Assembly: GCA_964020085.1 (NCBI GenBank)
Contig: OZ026595.1
Location: 1,217,001 to 1,281,000, forward strand
Direction: 5' to 3'
DNA length: 64,000 nt
From: Micromussa lordhowensis
Taxonomy: Eukaryota > Cnidaria > Anthozoa > Scleractinia > Lobophylliidae
A model generated the notes under the pieces. The model made no database searches and had not been told where the DNA came from. It saw only the letters and a program-made list of their open reading frames with translations. The position numbers were made by a program, and so were the translations under genes. Numbering within the stretch: position 1 is the stretch's first letter; every line of letters starts with the position of its first letter. Below, piece after piece: positions 12,547 through 22,953 of this stretch.

Positions 12547-13667
12547 TCAATTAGTTTGATGGGAACACATTCTTGTTAGCACAGCCAAGTTGCGAACGGT
12601 ACAGTTACAAGTGGTCACTGAAAGGCAGAAACAGATTGATTTGACTTGGAAAAAAAATTCAATTTGGCCATATTCTGTTTCGTTTTGTCTTGTAACTCTT
12701 ACTGTAAAACTGTTTCTACTTCGAACACGCTCATAAGATCTTGAGTGCAAAATTCCACTTCCAGACTTAAGCCGTTTGAATGACTTCACCACTGGAGAAG
12801 GGGGTACCGATCCTAAGAAATCTGTGACAGCTTGAAGTTGAAAATCAGACAGACTCCGTTCAGAACTTGCCCCAAGAGCAAAATATCCTTCAGATAATTT
12901 ACTCCCGTTTGAAAACCTGTAGGAAGAAACCATATTTTGATAGGGGTCAGCGACTGGGCCGTCCTCTGGAAGAAACGTTCTTCGTAGTTCGGGAAGCTTC
13001 TTTGCAATTGACACGGCTGATATTATTTGAAACTGGATATTTTGAGTTCCATGAAATGTTTTTAAGAGGAAGCCATTCTTGTCTTCGAAATGGAAGCATG
13101 AATGTGTCCACAATGGTCCAAGAGACCGCACATCATCAGCTAAATGGACAAGAAGGTGAAAGTTTGCTGTTTGAAAGCGCAACCCATAGTAGCCCACAAA
13201 CAAAATGCAGAAGTGAAGCAGTAGGCGTTCAGCATGCTCTATTTGTCTTTCGCTGATAGATTCCAGCAAAAGGATAAAAATTGCTTCACTTAAAAGCCGA
13301 AAATGTTCATAGTATTGTTTTGGAAGATTATTATAAAGAACTGCGGGACCATAAAACAATAAAAATAAACGTAATTCAGAAGCTTTAAAGTATTTCCGGT
13401 GATTTTCAATCGACCGTGGAACTTGTGATATATTGTTTGGTGGCTTAATGCTGGCGAGTCTTGCATCCACCTCTGAAATACGAGAAGTAATTTTATAGTC
13501 TGTTGTTTCTCCTGAATCAAACCAGAGTCCGAGAAGACGCTTACAGACACCAAGTAAAACACAGTGCATGTAATCTATCCCTGTCCCATCAACGATATTG
13601 TGATGTTTGAGTCCACCAAACCACGATGGCCCTTTAATGCCATTGACAGGTTTTCCTCCAGTGGCTG
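12547..13667 (-). pseudogene. CACTA/EnSpm-like transposase, C-terminal part
   Basis: The minus-strand frame starting beside the BEL/Pao insertion reads GPSWFGGL, then DYMHCVLLGVCKRLLGLWFD, PRSIENHRKY, ELRLFLLFYGP, HLADDVRSLGPLW and FHFEDKNGFLLK, ending at 12547. The MHCVLLGVCK and FEDKNGFLLK blocks match the order seen at 3028-3929, so both are CACTA-type transposases. The first Met at 13569 is not a real start: the frame runs upstream to 13667 and resumes at 18518 on the other side of the retrotransposon, in frame once one GGCTG copy is discounted. The C-terminal 100 residues are Arg/Ser-rich. Apart from the insertion, this half has no visible lesion. Confidence 0.7.
13663..13667. repeat. 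Target-site duplication GGCTG, left copy
   Basis: The five bases GGCTG directly before the 5' LTR are repeated directly after the 3' LTR at 18518-18522, as expected for LTR-retrotransposon integration. Confidence 0.9.
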
Positions 13668-14235
13668 TGTCACGTCATCCGCAAAATGACATTTTAATTA
13701 GTTACATTCAAGGACTGCTTTTTCTTTCATAACTGTACCATTGTTTATTTTATCGCATGATCATTTATATCCGTTCTTTGGCTAGGCGTATAAAGCTTTA
13801 TTCATTTTTTGTTTCCTTTACGTCAGAAAGCATGCATTAGATTAGTCTTTTCCTAGAGCACGTTTACTCAGTTGTAAGGAGTCCACCACACTGTTAGGAG
13901 CTACCGGAGAACCTTACGAGTTGTTTCAATTGTAAAAGAATTGGAGTTCTCTCAACTCCCGGAGTCAAGATCAGACGTAAGTCACGCTTGTAAACCTTAC
14001 ATATAGTTCGTTATTCCTTCTCTTTTTTGCACGGAGTACTATCGTAATTTTCGCTCCTTCTGACGTAAAACTTGCACGTTTCCTCTTAGTTTTCACCGCA
14101 AGTGCTGTAATAGACGGACTAGTTTGATTTTAATAAACGCGTTGAATCCTGCTGAACCGCCTAGTACTTCACTGTGGTTGACCTGGCGAACTCCAGTGCC
14201 TCACGCCACGCGCCTACAACACTGGGAACGCGACA
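13668..14235 (+). repeat. 5' LTR of the BEL/Pao element
   Basis: It begins TGTCACGTCATCC and ends AACGCGACA. It contains a GTATAAAG TATA-like box near 13790 and an AATAAA-like signal near 14130. It matches 17950-18517 with six substitutions and no length difference. Confidence 0.92.
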
Positions 14236-14314
14236 GATGTGCCTAGACCTTGCCGGAGGACCTGTTCACGTGCGCGCCTGTCGCACCAGTCTTTTCGCAG
14301 CCAATTCGAGGGAG

Positions 14315-16656
14315 ATGTCAACAGAGACAAACAATTACGAGTTTTTGCCATGTCCCAACCAGTTCAAAGTGAAAGACAGTTTTCTTGAGAAAAAGAAAAC
14401 CTTAACGGACGACGTATTCACGACCAGTCGGGAAGATAACGATGTGAGTCTATCTTGTGAAGATCGCAAATTCTTAGATATCATGGAGACCAGCGTACAT
14501 AAGAACGAGCAAGGGAACTGGGAAATGCCCTTACCTTTCTGCCGTAAAAATCCTCATTTGCCAAACAATCGGACTCAAGCAGTCAACTGCTTAAATGGTC
14601 TCATTCGCACCTTAAAAAGAAAGCCTCAGATGGCGAAAGACTACGTGGAGTTCATGGAGAAGATCATCAAAAAAGGTCATGCCTCCAAGGTGCCAATAGA
14701 AGAACGTACTAGGCCCCAGTCCAGTCAGGTGTGGTACCTTCCGCACTTTGGAGTTTACCACCCGAAGAAGCCAGCCCAGATCAGAGTGGTCTTCGACTCT
14801 TCAGCCGAATACGCAGGTGTGTCGCTGAACGGAGAGCTACTATCGGGTCCAGATCTCATGAACAGCCTGTTAGGAGTTCTAGTTCGATTTAGAAGAGAGA
14901 CAACAGCTGTCATGTGTGACATCGAACAAATGTTTCATTCCTTTCACGTCAATCCAGAGCACAGAGACTTTCTGCGTTTCCTCTGGTATGAAGACAACAC
15001 ACCCGGCAAATGAATAATCGAGTACCAAACGAACGTCCACCTCTTTGGAAACGGACCAAGCCCAGCTGTCGCTACGTTCGGTTTAAGGAAGACCGCAGTC
15101 GACGGCGAGGAGGAGTTTGGAGAAAACGTAGCCGAATTTGTGCACCGTAACTTCTATGTTGATGACGGCCTGGCATCACGCCCCACCACCAAAGAAGCAA
15201 TTGATCTCGTCACCGCGGCTCAAGCAATGTTAGCCACCGCAAACTTAAAGCTCCATAAGGTCGTATCCAACTCAGTCGAAGTCATGGAGGCATTCCCAGC
15301 CGAAGACAGGGGAAAATAAGTACGAGATCTAGATCTTCAGCACGACAGCCTTCCCGCACAGCGCTCACTAGGAGTCTATTGGAACCTCGAGGAAGACACC
15401 TTCACGTTCAAGGTCTGCCTTCCCGAAAAGCCCTTCACGCGGAGAGGAGTACTGTCGGTCGTGAACTCAATTTACGATCCATTAGGCCTAGCAGTGCCAG
15501 TATTACTTGAAGGGAAATTACTGCTCCAGCAGCTAGTACTCTTGGGGAAGAAAAACAATAAGGAGAAACCTCTAGGATGGGACGACCCTCTACCAGAAAC
15601 CCTATCGTCGCAGTGGCAATGTTGGAGAAATTCGCTTCTTCATTTGGAGAACATTTCAGTACCCCGCTGCTACCACCCGGCTGGTTTCGGGAAGGTCGTA
15701 AGAAGAGAAATCCACGCCTTTTCGGACGCCAGCAAGGACGCAATTGGAGCTTCAATATGCTTACAGCTTTTCAACGACGGAGGAGAAATTTCCACGACCT
15801 TGGTCTTCGGTCAGTCAAAGGTTGCACCCTCTCAGACCACGAGCATCCCCCACCTAGAGCTGTGTGCCGCTGTACTTGCTTCACAAGCCGTTCACAAGAT
15901 CGTGAAGGAGATGGACATGGAGATTGACAAGATCACGTTCTACACGGACTCAAAGGTCGTCCTCGGTTACATTCGAAATGAGTGCCGGAGGTTCTATGTG
16001 TACGTGGCTAACCGTGTTCAAACAATCCGAAAGATTTCTAACCCCAAACAGTGGAAGTATGTCGATACAAACGAGAACCCAGCAGACCTGAGCACGCGAT
16101 GCCTGAATGTCCAAAATCTCACGGGATCAAATTGGCTAACTGGACCAAGCTTCTTAAGAGACCCGAACAGAACATCAGCAGCAGCAGATGAAGAAGATGG
16201 GATCCCACTAAATGAGAACGACCCGGAAGTACGCAAGGACACCAAAAGCCTAAAAACGCAAGCCACCGAACGTCATGGTCTCGGTACAGACAGGTTTTCA
16301 CGATTCTCGAGCCTCCGTTCTCTGCAACGCGCAATTGCACATCTCATCGTGGTTATCAAGGAGTTCAAATGGAGAAAGAGCACGGGTCAGAAAAAGATTG
16401 AGTCGAGGCCACCAAGCAGCAAGAACATACAATTGACGCGGCAACCAACGGCAAGGGAACTTCAGGAGGCCATGGCAGTAATAATTCGAACCGTGCAGAG
16501 TGAAAGCTTTTCGGAAGAATTGGGAGTGGAGCGAAGAATTCCAGAGAGCAACAAACCGGAGACCATCAAGAAGAGATCAAAGGTGTACCCTCTGTACCCC
16601 TTTGTGGATGATAATGGAGTTCTACGAGTCGGCGGCCGTCTTAACGCGCTACTCTA
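14315..16656 (+). pseudogene. BEL/Pao pol: reverse transcriptase and RNase H, broken
   Basis: The N-terminal part carries QVWYLPHFGVYHPKKP, IRVVFDSSAEY and VMCDIEQMFH, which are RT motifs. The catalytic FYVDDG follows at about 15151-15168. RNase H-type motifs are HAFSDASKDAIGAS, PHLELCAAVLAS and FYTDSKVVLGYI. In-frame stops lie at TGA 15011-15013 and TAA 15317-15319, and a two-base CT insertion near 16655 shifts the frame into the integrase. The open frame begins inside the LTR, but the Met at 14315 is the first plausible one. Gag and protease are missing. The lesions mean no full polyprotein can be made from this copy. Confidence 0.85.
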
Positions 16657-16683
16657 GAGTTTGGAGAAAAGCACCCCGTTCTG

Positions 16684-17871
16684 ATGCCGAAGAAAAACCA
16701 TGTTGCTGATCTGATAACACGTCACTACCACAAACAAGTCCACCATCAAGGCCGTCAGATCACGCACGGTGCCATCCGCCAAGCTGGGTTCTGGTTGATT
16801 GGAGGCCACGATACAGTGTCACGGGAGTTAAGTAAATGTGTTACATGCAAAAAGTTGAGAGGACCAGCGATGCAACAGCGTATGGCCGACCTACCAGCGG
16901 ACAGAACGGAAGTAGCCCCTCCCTTCACAAACGTCGGTTTCGATGTTTTCGGTCCTTGGATGATACGCTCTCGGAAGACACGCGCAGGCGCGGCCAACTC
17001 TAAACGCTGGGGTCTGGTATTCACTTGCCTCAGCAGCAAGGCGATCCACATTGAGCCATTGGAGTCCATGGACGCTAGTTCCTTCATCTGTGCCCTAAGA
17101 AGATTCTTTGCACTTCGTGGTCCCGTCTCCATTCTCAGGTGCGATCGGGGGACCAATTTCATCGGTGGAAAATCAGAGCTGGGAGACGCCCTGAGAGAGA
17201 TGGATCAACAGAAAGTGAAAGGTTATGTAAACGACCATGGGTGCGAGTGGATCTTCAACCCACCACACGCCTCACATTTTGGTGGCGCTTGGGAGCGCCA
17301 AATAGGTACCATTCGCCGTGTACTAGATGCGATGTTTGCGGAGCTCGGCAGTCATCAACTCACACACGAACTGCTCGTAACGCTAATGGCGGAGGTGACT
17401 GCGATAGTGAACGCCCGACCCGTATCTGCTATACCGACAGATACAGATGAACCTCAACCGCTGTCACCCTCTATGCTCTTGACTATGAAGACACGCCCAC
17501 TCGGCCCACCACCTGGCAACTTTGTTCCGCCCGATGTATACGCGCGACGCCGCTGGAGACGTGTCCAGTACCTCGCCGACCAATTCTGGATACGATGGAG
17601 GCGAGAACACCTTCAGGGCATGCAAGCCAGATCCAAGTGGGAGAAGCCAAAGAGAGATCTGCACACAGGAGACGTAGTTCTTGTAAAGGAGGAGGGAGCG
17701 TACAGAAACGACTGGCCCATCGGCAGAGTTTCAGAGGCAATAGCGAGTGATGATGGTCAAGTGAGGAAGGCCCAAGTGAAGCTAGTGAGAGGTGGTACAA
17801 CAAAAACGCTCCTATGCCCGATTAAGGAGCTTGTTCTTTTGGTAGCTGCACCAGCAGAGGGCCACGAGTAG
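16684..17871 (+). CDS. BEL/Pao integrase region, intact frame
   Basis: The 395-codon frame starts just after the two-base shift that ends the RT/RNase H frame. A zinc-binding HHCC region is visible as HYHKQVHHQG and CVTCKKLRG. The catalytic core follows, with D in GFDVFGPW, D in RCDRGTNFIGG and E in GAWERQIG. The C-terminal 130 residues (YLADQFWIRWRREHL, GDVVLVKEEGAYRNDWPIG) are the DUF5641-like tail common in BEL/Pao. In the parental element this is the end of the polyprotein, not a separate gene. All three acidic residues are present, so the domain itself could be functional if expressed. Confidence 0.85.
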   Translation: MPKKNHVADLITRHYHKQVHHQGRQITHGAIRQAGFWLIGGHDTVSRELSKCVTCKKLRGPAMQQRMADLPADRTEVAPPFTNVGFDVFGPWMIRSRKTRAGAANSKRWGLVFTCLSSKAIHIEPLESMDASSFICALRRFFALRGPVSILRCDRGTNFIGGKSELGDALREMDQQKVKGYVNDHGCEWIFNPPHASHFGGAWERQIGTIRRVLDAMFAELGSHQLTHELLVTLMAEVTAIVNARPVSAIPTDTDEPQPLSPSMLLTMKTRPLGPPPGNFVPPDVYARRRWRRVQYLADQFWIRWRREHLQGMQARSKWEKPKRDLHTGDVVLVKEEGAYRNDWPIGRVSEAIASDDGQVRKAQVKLVRGGTTKTLLCPIKELVLLVAAPAEGHE

Positions 17872-17949
17872 CTTTCCTCGACACAGACCTTGCCCCTGGC
17901 CAGAGAAGAAGATAACTGGAGCAAGGATCAGCGATCCTTGGGCGAGGAG

Positions 17950-18517
17950 TGTCACGTCATCCGCAAAATGACATTTTAATTAGTTACATTCAAGGACTGC
18001 TTTTTCTTTCATAACTGTACCATTGTTTATTTTATCGCATGATCATTTATATCCGTTCTTTGGCTAGGCGTATAAAGCTTTATTCATTTTTTGTTTCCTT
18101 TACGTCAGAAAGCATGCAATAGATTAGTCTTTTCCTAGAGCACGTTTACTCAGTTGTAAGGAGTCCACCACACTGTTAGGAGCTACCGGAGAACCTTACG
18201 AGTTGTTTCAATTGTAAAAGAATTGGAGTTCTCTCAACTCCCGGAGTCAAGATCAGACGTAAGTCACGCTTGTAAACCTTACATATAGTTCGTTATTCCT
18301 TCTCTTTTTTGCACGGAGTACTATCGTAAGTTTTGCTCCTTCTGACGTAAAACTCGCACGTTTCCTCTTAGTTTTCACCGCAAGTGCTGTAATAGACGGA
18401 CTAGTTTGATTTTAATAAACACGTTGAATCCTGCTGAACCGCCTAGTACTTCACTGTGGTTGACCTGGCGAACTCCAGTGCCTCACGCCACGCGCCTACG
18501 ACACTGGGAACGCGACA
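17950..18517 (+). repeat. 3' LTR of the BEL/Pao element
   Basis: Same length as the 5' LTR. Differences are single substitutions, for example GCATTAG/GCAATAG and AACGCGTTG/AACACGTTG. It is followed at once by the second GGCTG. Confidence 0.92.
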
Positions 18518-18522
18518 GGCTG
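18518..18522. repeat. Target-site duplication GGCTG, right copy
   Basis: Matches 13663-13667. Counting one copy keeps the CACTA reading frame intact across the insertion point. Confidence 0.9.
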
Positions 18523-19255
18523 CTTGATGTGACTCTTCCAACCTTTCCGTATGACTACGTTTTGGACCCTTGGGGTTGTCAAAGTCAAAAGGAAAAGCGT
18601 GTACGTGTCCTCCTTTTTTCCTTGTTTTCACAATTTGCCCAGCCTGTTTACACTTAAAACAGCCATAAAATCCATTGTATTGAACTGTGTTGCACACTAA
18701 ACACTAAGCAGGCAGGTCGCATGTGCCTGCTAGCAGAATTGCTCGTGTTACGAAATGGTTTTCATCTGAGCTTTTAACGAGCAAACCTTCAGTCTCCAGA
18801 ATGGACAGAGATGAATAAAAAGGTCGTAGAAATGTCAACATGCTTGGCTTGGAACTGCCAAACCAGAGGCCTGCAAAAATCATATTATCTTTACTAACAC
18901 GATCTTTGTATGGAAGTTCATTTATTACAAGATATAGGGGCCAAATCGCAAACTTGGATGATTTGAATACAGGGATGCCATCCGTGTTCCACATCAATGA
19001 AATGTTCCTTTCATCAGACAGTATTCCATTGGAACCTGTATGCCTTTTGTAGAGCTCGCCATCGTATATGTCCTCTATGTTGTCTTCATATTTTTTAACT
19101 CCAACAAATCTGTGCTTGAGGAGGTTTAAAAACCCAGGCCTTGCAAAAAATTCTTGAATTTGTGACGCCATGGGTATTTCGATGAAGAAAGCTGTGTTAC
19201 CAGAGATTGTCAAGTCACGAGCGCAAAAGGAATTTGAGGGTTGTCCAATATACAC
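18518..19255 (-). pseudogene. CACTA/EnSpm-like transposase, N-terminal part
   Basis: The minus-strand reading includes ISLMWNTDGIPVFKSSKFAI, WPLYLVINELPYKDR and then GCFKCKQAGQIVKT, the D-containing and Cys-rich blocks expected before MHCVLLGVCK in this family. One in-frame TAG (plus-strand 18704-18706) separates the two blocks. The frame reaches ESHQA at the retrotransposon border and continues at 13667. The first GGCTG base of the target duplication is 18518. The true N-terminus upstream of 19255 is not clear because the satellite begins there. Confidence 0.7.
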
Positions 19256-20160
19256 GATCCGTAACGGGTCGTCAAACCGTCTTCGATCCGTGACGGCTCG
19301 TGACGGCTCGTCTCTTTGTGTCAGATCGCGATAGACTTAGAAATGTTTCATGGTTTAGTTATGGAGAGGGGAAAAGATGTCGGCGGATCGTCCCGATCGT
19401 GACGACCCGTCACTCTGTTGATGGATGGTGACGGTTCGTGACGGTTTGTCTTTTTTCGATAGACTTAGAAAATATTCATGGCGGTGTAATGGTGTGCGAG
19501 GAAATTTCGGCGGATCGTCCCGATCGGGACGGATCGTGACGACCCGTCACAGTGGTGACGGTTCGTGACGGTTAGTCAGTTGTCGATTGACTTAGAAAGT
19601 ATTCATGGCGGTGTAATGGTGTGCGAGGTAATTTCGGCAGATCGTCCCGATCGGGACGGATCGTGACGACCCGTCACAACGGTGACAGATGGTGACAGTT
19701 CGTGACTGTTTGTCAGTTGGCGATGTTGATAGAGAATAATCATTGCGGTGTTTTCGGATGGTGACGGTTCGTGACGGTTTGTCTGTTTTCGATAGGTAAT
19801 TTCGGCGGATCGTCCCGATCGGGACGGATCGTGACGACCCGTCACAACGGTGACGGATGGTGACAGTTCTCTCTCCTCCGCAGAGGCTCGGGTTTTTTTT
19901 CGGATGGGGTGGATCCGCTGAGTAATGTAAGCGCAGGCACAGAGTTGCAGGCGACGGCGGAAAGCGCAGGAGCCTCTGCCAGATACCACGCCCACGCCTG
20001 ATCGATCCATTCGACTTTGTGCCTGCGGTATACTTCGCACAGCGGATTGATATAACGAATGCTTGAACCTCTGCGGAGGAGAGAGGTGACAGTTTGTGAC
20101 GGGTTGCAGTTGCCGACTATTCATTGCGGTGTATTGGTGTGTGAGGAAATGTCGGCGGAA
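19256..20160. repeat. GC-rich satellite, ~127-bp tandem units
   Basis: The block CGGCGGATCGTCCCGATCG (CGGCAGATCG in one copy) starts near 19381, 19508, 19635 and 19803. Spacing is 127, 127 and then 168 bases. Units also share GACTTAGAAA...ATTCATGGCGGTGTAATGG and contain GTGACGG, CGTCAC and the self-complementary CCCGATCGGG. Later units have lost parts. The minus-strand open frame across 19603-20124 is a by-product of the repeat, not a gene. The last unit is interrupted by the MITE at 19869-20085. Confidence 0.8.
19869..20085. mobile_element. 217-bp fold-back MITE with 18-bp TIRs and 9-bp TSD
   Basis: The left end CTCTCTCCTCCGCAGAGG (19869-19886) is the exact reverse complement of the right end (20068-20085). 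GTGACAGTT precedes it at 19860-19868 and follows it at 20086-20094, a perfect 9-bp direct duplication (10 bp if one terminal G is shared). Internal arms also pair imperfectly: GCGCAGGCACAGAG near 19932 with CTTTGTGCCTGCGG near 20014, and GGATCCGCTGAG with CACAGCGGATTG, so the whole element can fold back. There is no coding capacity. A 9-10-bp TSD is typical of Mutator-like elements, and I infer that class. Confidence 0.85.
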
Positions 20161-20365
20161 CTCTGCAATTCTTCTTGAACTGAATGGATCGGTTTTATTC
20201 GATAAAAATGTGCGGATTGTTTTTTTGCAAGCTTGTGTCAGTGTGTTGTGGATTTAGAAAATATTCATTGCGGTATTATGGTGTGTGATGTAAATGTCTT
20301 CACGGCTTATTACGATTAGTCAGCTTTGACGGATGGTTTTTGTTGGGATATTTGTCCGTTAGTGA

Positions 20366-20640
20366 GCCATTTTGCTGTAGCCGAGGAGCAAAACGTGGAT
20401 GGCTTTGTACAACACAAATTTGTGTTCAAGGCAAACCAAGTCTTCCTAGGGTTCAAACAGGTAGAGAAGACTTTGTGTATCGTAATATCGGATTTATCGA
20501 TCTTCGCGATTCCGTCGCTACTGCACTCCATATTGACACGGACAGAATGAAAGAAACTTGCTTAGCAAATGAGCCTATACATTTTCAAATCTGGCGCTTC
20601 ACAGTAAGACAAATTCCATATAAAGTATGATCCACCTACT
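20366..20640 (+). repeat. Dispersed coding-like fragment, copy 1
   Basis: Translates in part to FAVAEEQNVDGFVQHKFVF. Its DNA is clearly similar to 55170-55400, where the reading is FAVKEEQKVDGLVEQRFEF. A second shared block is ATACATTTTCAAAT at 20579 and 55373. Both copies are broken by stops. The source protein is unrecognised; this is a multi-copy fragment, either a captured gene or part of an unknown element. Confidence 0.5.
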
Positions 20641-21842
20641 GCGTTGGTTAAATTTTCTCTAAGAGCCATCTTCCTCTAAATATTGATATTTATTTAATGT
20701 ACTACCACAGATCAACCAACGTGGGCGCAATAACAAATCCAGGTCCCAGGGGTCCCTGGGGAGCCATCTCTCGTGCACGAATTCTCCATTTCCCATGCTT
20801 CGAACGCTCAGGGCATGGTGAAGGTCAGGCATCACGGTAAAGGATGAGTTGTGGGTAATTAAGGGACATATAGTCAAGAGGTCGTTGTCAGCTAAGGTTT
20901 TGCGTGTCCTACCTGTAGCCGAACCCCTCCTGAATGGAATAAACAGTTTTCTCCGTGTAGGGGAGGGTACAGCCAAACGTGGTCACCGAAGGCCAGGCAA
21001 GTGTTAGTTGAGTGGAAAACCTTACGTTGTTCCCCGTTGTTGTTTGAGCCATGTTAAATAATAGTCAATTAATTACGAGAGATCATTCTCTCCTATTTTC
21101 CCCTGCAAACTTGGTGGATGAAACACAACAACAAAAACAAGCAGCCGCGGTCCAACAGCGCCTGCAGCGTAGGAGACAAGCAGGACTACCCACCAGTGTG
21201 TGTGCGTCTAAGTTTCTTTTTGTTATTCTTAAGTACAAAAAAGTACAACTGTTGAACTTCGACAGATCTCCAGTGACATTGAGTCGAATTACAAACAGCC
21301 CATTTCCGGCAGATTTAAATGTTGTTGGAAAACTTATTGGAGTTGTCTTCAGCCGCAGCTATGTCTCAACCAGATAAACCGCTAAAATCAAAAGCAGATA
21401 GGTATTTTTCTCGCCCACATCATAAGGAAGAGAAAAAGAAACAGAAAAGTGAGTGGAAACGAAGGCAGAGGGAGAAAAAAGTCAGGCAGAAGCGAGAAGA
21501 GACAAAAGAGACGCGCACATGGTCAGGAGGCTGAACGCGATGTTGAGGATGTCAGTTTTGCTCAACGCAACTTTCCCAGTGAGAAAAACGAAGAAGCCAC
21601 GTTGAACAGAGTACCGCTAGATTTGGGTGAGAAAAGTGGCAACCGCGCGGCACTACAATTCGACAAAAATGGCGAAGCCGAGAGAGAACGCTGAGAAGGC
21701 AGGGGCTGAGAAGGAAGGGCGCCGAAGGGACAAAGTGCAAGGACTTGAACGTAGCAGAGGGCGACAAATGCTAGCGTTATCGCTTAAAAGAAAGAGGATG
21801 GATTAACAGCCTCGCGTTTTCAGCAAATCGGCCGGAGCTGGA
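20641..21842 (+). other. Region upstream of kinase, Lys/Arg-rich open frames
   Basis: No recognised domain. A frame from ATG at 21361 encodes a strongly basic stretch (HHKEEKKKQKSEWKRRQREK), and the overlapping frame 21449-21694 is also highly charged. This may be the N-terminal tail of the kinase gene that follows, with frame breaks between, but there is no motif to prove it. The minus-strand frame 20659-20976 has no support. Confidence 0.3.
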
Positions 21843-22640
21843 ATGTCCACACGAGCTGCAGTTACGATCCCTGATCAGAAAAACCTACCAATGGTGCGAG
21901 AAATCTGCTCGTCGCTTCTAATTAAAACTAACGCGGATGAGCCGATAGGCTCAGGGACATTTGGAACTGTCTATTTGGCAGAATACAGAGACATGAAAAT
22001 GGCAGTTAAAGAGATTAAGAAAAGAAAGGACTCGCCCGAAGAAACTGAACGGTGTCGACGCGAGGTTCAGCACGAGGCTCGAATTCTTCAAAGTCTTGGT
22101 GACCACCAAAATCTTCCATTCCTTTTTGGTGTCTGCACAAAGAGGGAGCCATTCTGCCTCGTTCTTCAATTCTATGGCATTGACGGAAAAAGCACTACCC
22201 TCCATGAGGCTTTGTAAAACCGGCGACTCAAAAAAAAATCAACCGCCCGTGTTTTTTATGAAATTGCAGAAACTCTCAAATATATGCACAACAAAGGTGT
22301 ATTGCACAATGACTTGAAAACAAACAATGTGTTGATGCATCAAGGAAACTCGGGGGAACTTCATCCAATCCTAATCGATTTTGGCAAAAGTCGAGCTATA
22401 ACCAGAGCAAAGGGGTATCGGAGAGGTGACGTCGATTACCTTGCGCCGGAAGTGAAAGTGGGCAGAACGGAAAGTAAGCAAAGTGACATTTTTTTCTTTT
22501 GGCAAAATGCTTGAAGCAGCCGTTCGAGGGAGAAGTTTTCTTCTGATGTTTTCGGAACTAATTACCAGCACTACTGCAGCGGATGCCTCAAAAAGGCTAT
22601 CGGTTACTGAGGTTGTACATGCACTGACTAAGTTTTTTTA
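21843..22640 (+). pseudogene. Protein kinase-like gene, broken
   Basis: Kinase subdomains appear in order: glycine loop IGSGTFGTVYLAEY, VAIK-type lysine in MAVKEIKKR, helix C glutamate region, HND catalytic loop LHNDLKTNNVL (N in place of the usual R of HRD), DFG in LIDFGKSR and APE in DYLAPEV. The frame changes near 22215, close to a run of nine A, and again near 22490 in a run of seven T, so only fragments are open. ATP-binding and catalytic Lys, Asp and Asp are all present. It resembles small cnidarian kinases found near repeats. Whether the breaks are real or assembly indels cannot be told here. Confidence 0.65.
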
Positions 22641-22953
22641 GATGAATACAATGATTACAGACCTGGATAAGAACTTAGCCAGAGGAACACAAAGGCTAGT
22701 TGGTTAAATGCGCTGTTCACTGCTTTGTTTAATTTTGTAAATTAAGTAGGTAATTACTGGTGACAAGGTAATGCGACTCCGGCCGCGGCGGCACCAATGT
22801 GAAAATATTTTAAAAACATTGTAATGTGTTATCAAGGAAACAACATTCATCAGGAATAGTAATGATTTTTGTATCTATCTGTACTTTAAGTAGTCTGCTG
22901 TATTTTCTTTTACTGCGGTTTTTTCAGTAATAAAATGTTTTTATCCTACGCAT

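Larger units (their letters stand above)
13668..18517 (+). mobile_element. BEL/Pao LTR retrotransposon, gag-less, 4850 bp
   Basis: Two 568-bp LTRs, about six mismatches apart (near 99 percent identical), bound an internal region of about 3.7 kb. Five-base GGCTG duplications flank the element. The pol order is reverse transcriptase, RNase H, integrase with a C-terminal extension, which is typical of BEL/Pao. There is no room for gag or protease: RT-related coding begins within about 100 bases of the 5' LTR, so this is an internally deleted copy. A purine tract ending GGGCGAGGAG at 17940-17949 abuts the 3' LTR as a polypurine tract should. Insertion split a CACTA transposase. LTR similarity suggests recent insertion, yet pol already carries three lesions, so the copy may have been mobilised in trans. 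Confidence 0.9.

Noticed and set aside
12867..13256. 129-codon plus-strand frame
   Set aside because: It is antisense to the CACTA transposase, which carries family motifs on the minus strand.
15435..15755. Minus-strand 106-codon frame
   Set aside because: Antisense to the BEL/Pao RNase H region.
19603..20124. 173-codon minus-strand frame rich in SGRSAEIT-like repeats
   Set aside because: It is produced by the satellite units and crosses the MITE; no protein support.
22641..22953. Left TIR of a Polinton
   Set aside because: I compared it by eye with 34.88-35.1 kb and saw no inverted match or AG...CT ends with a 6-bp duplication.
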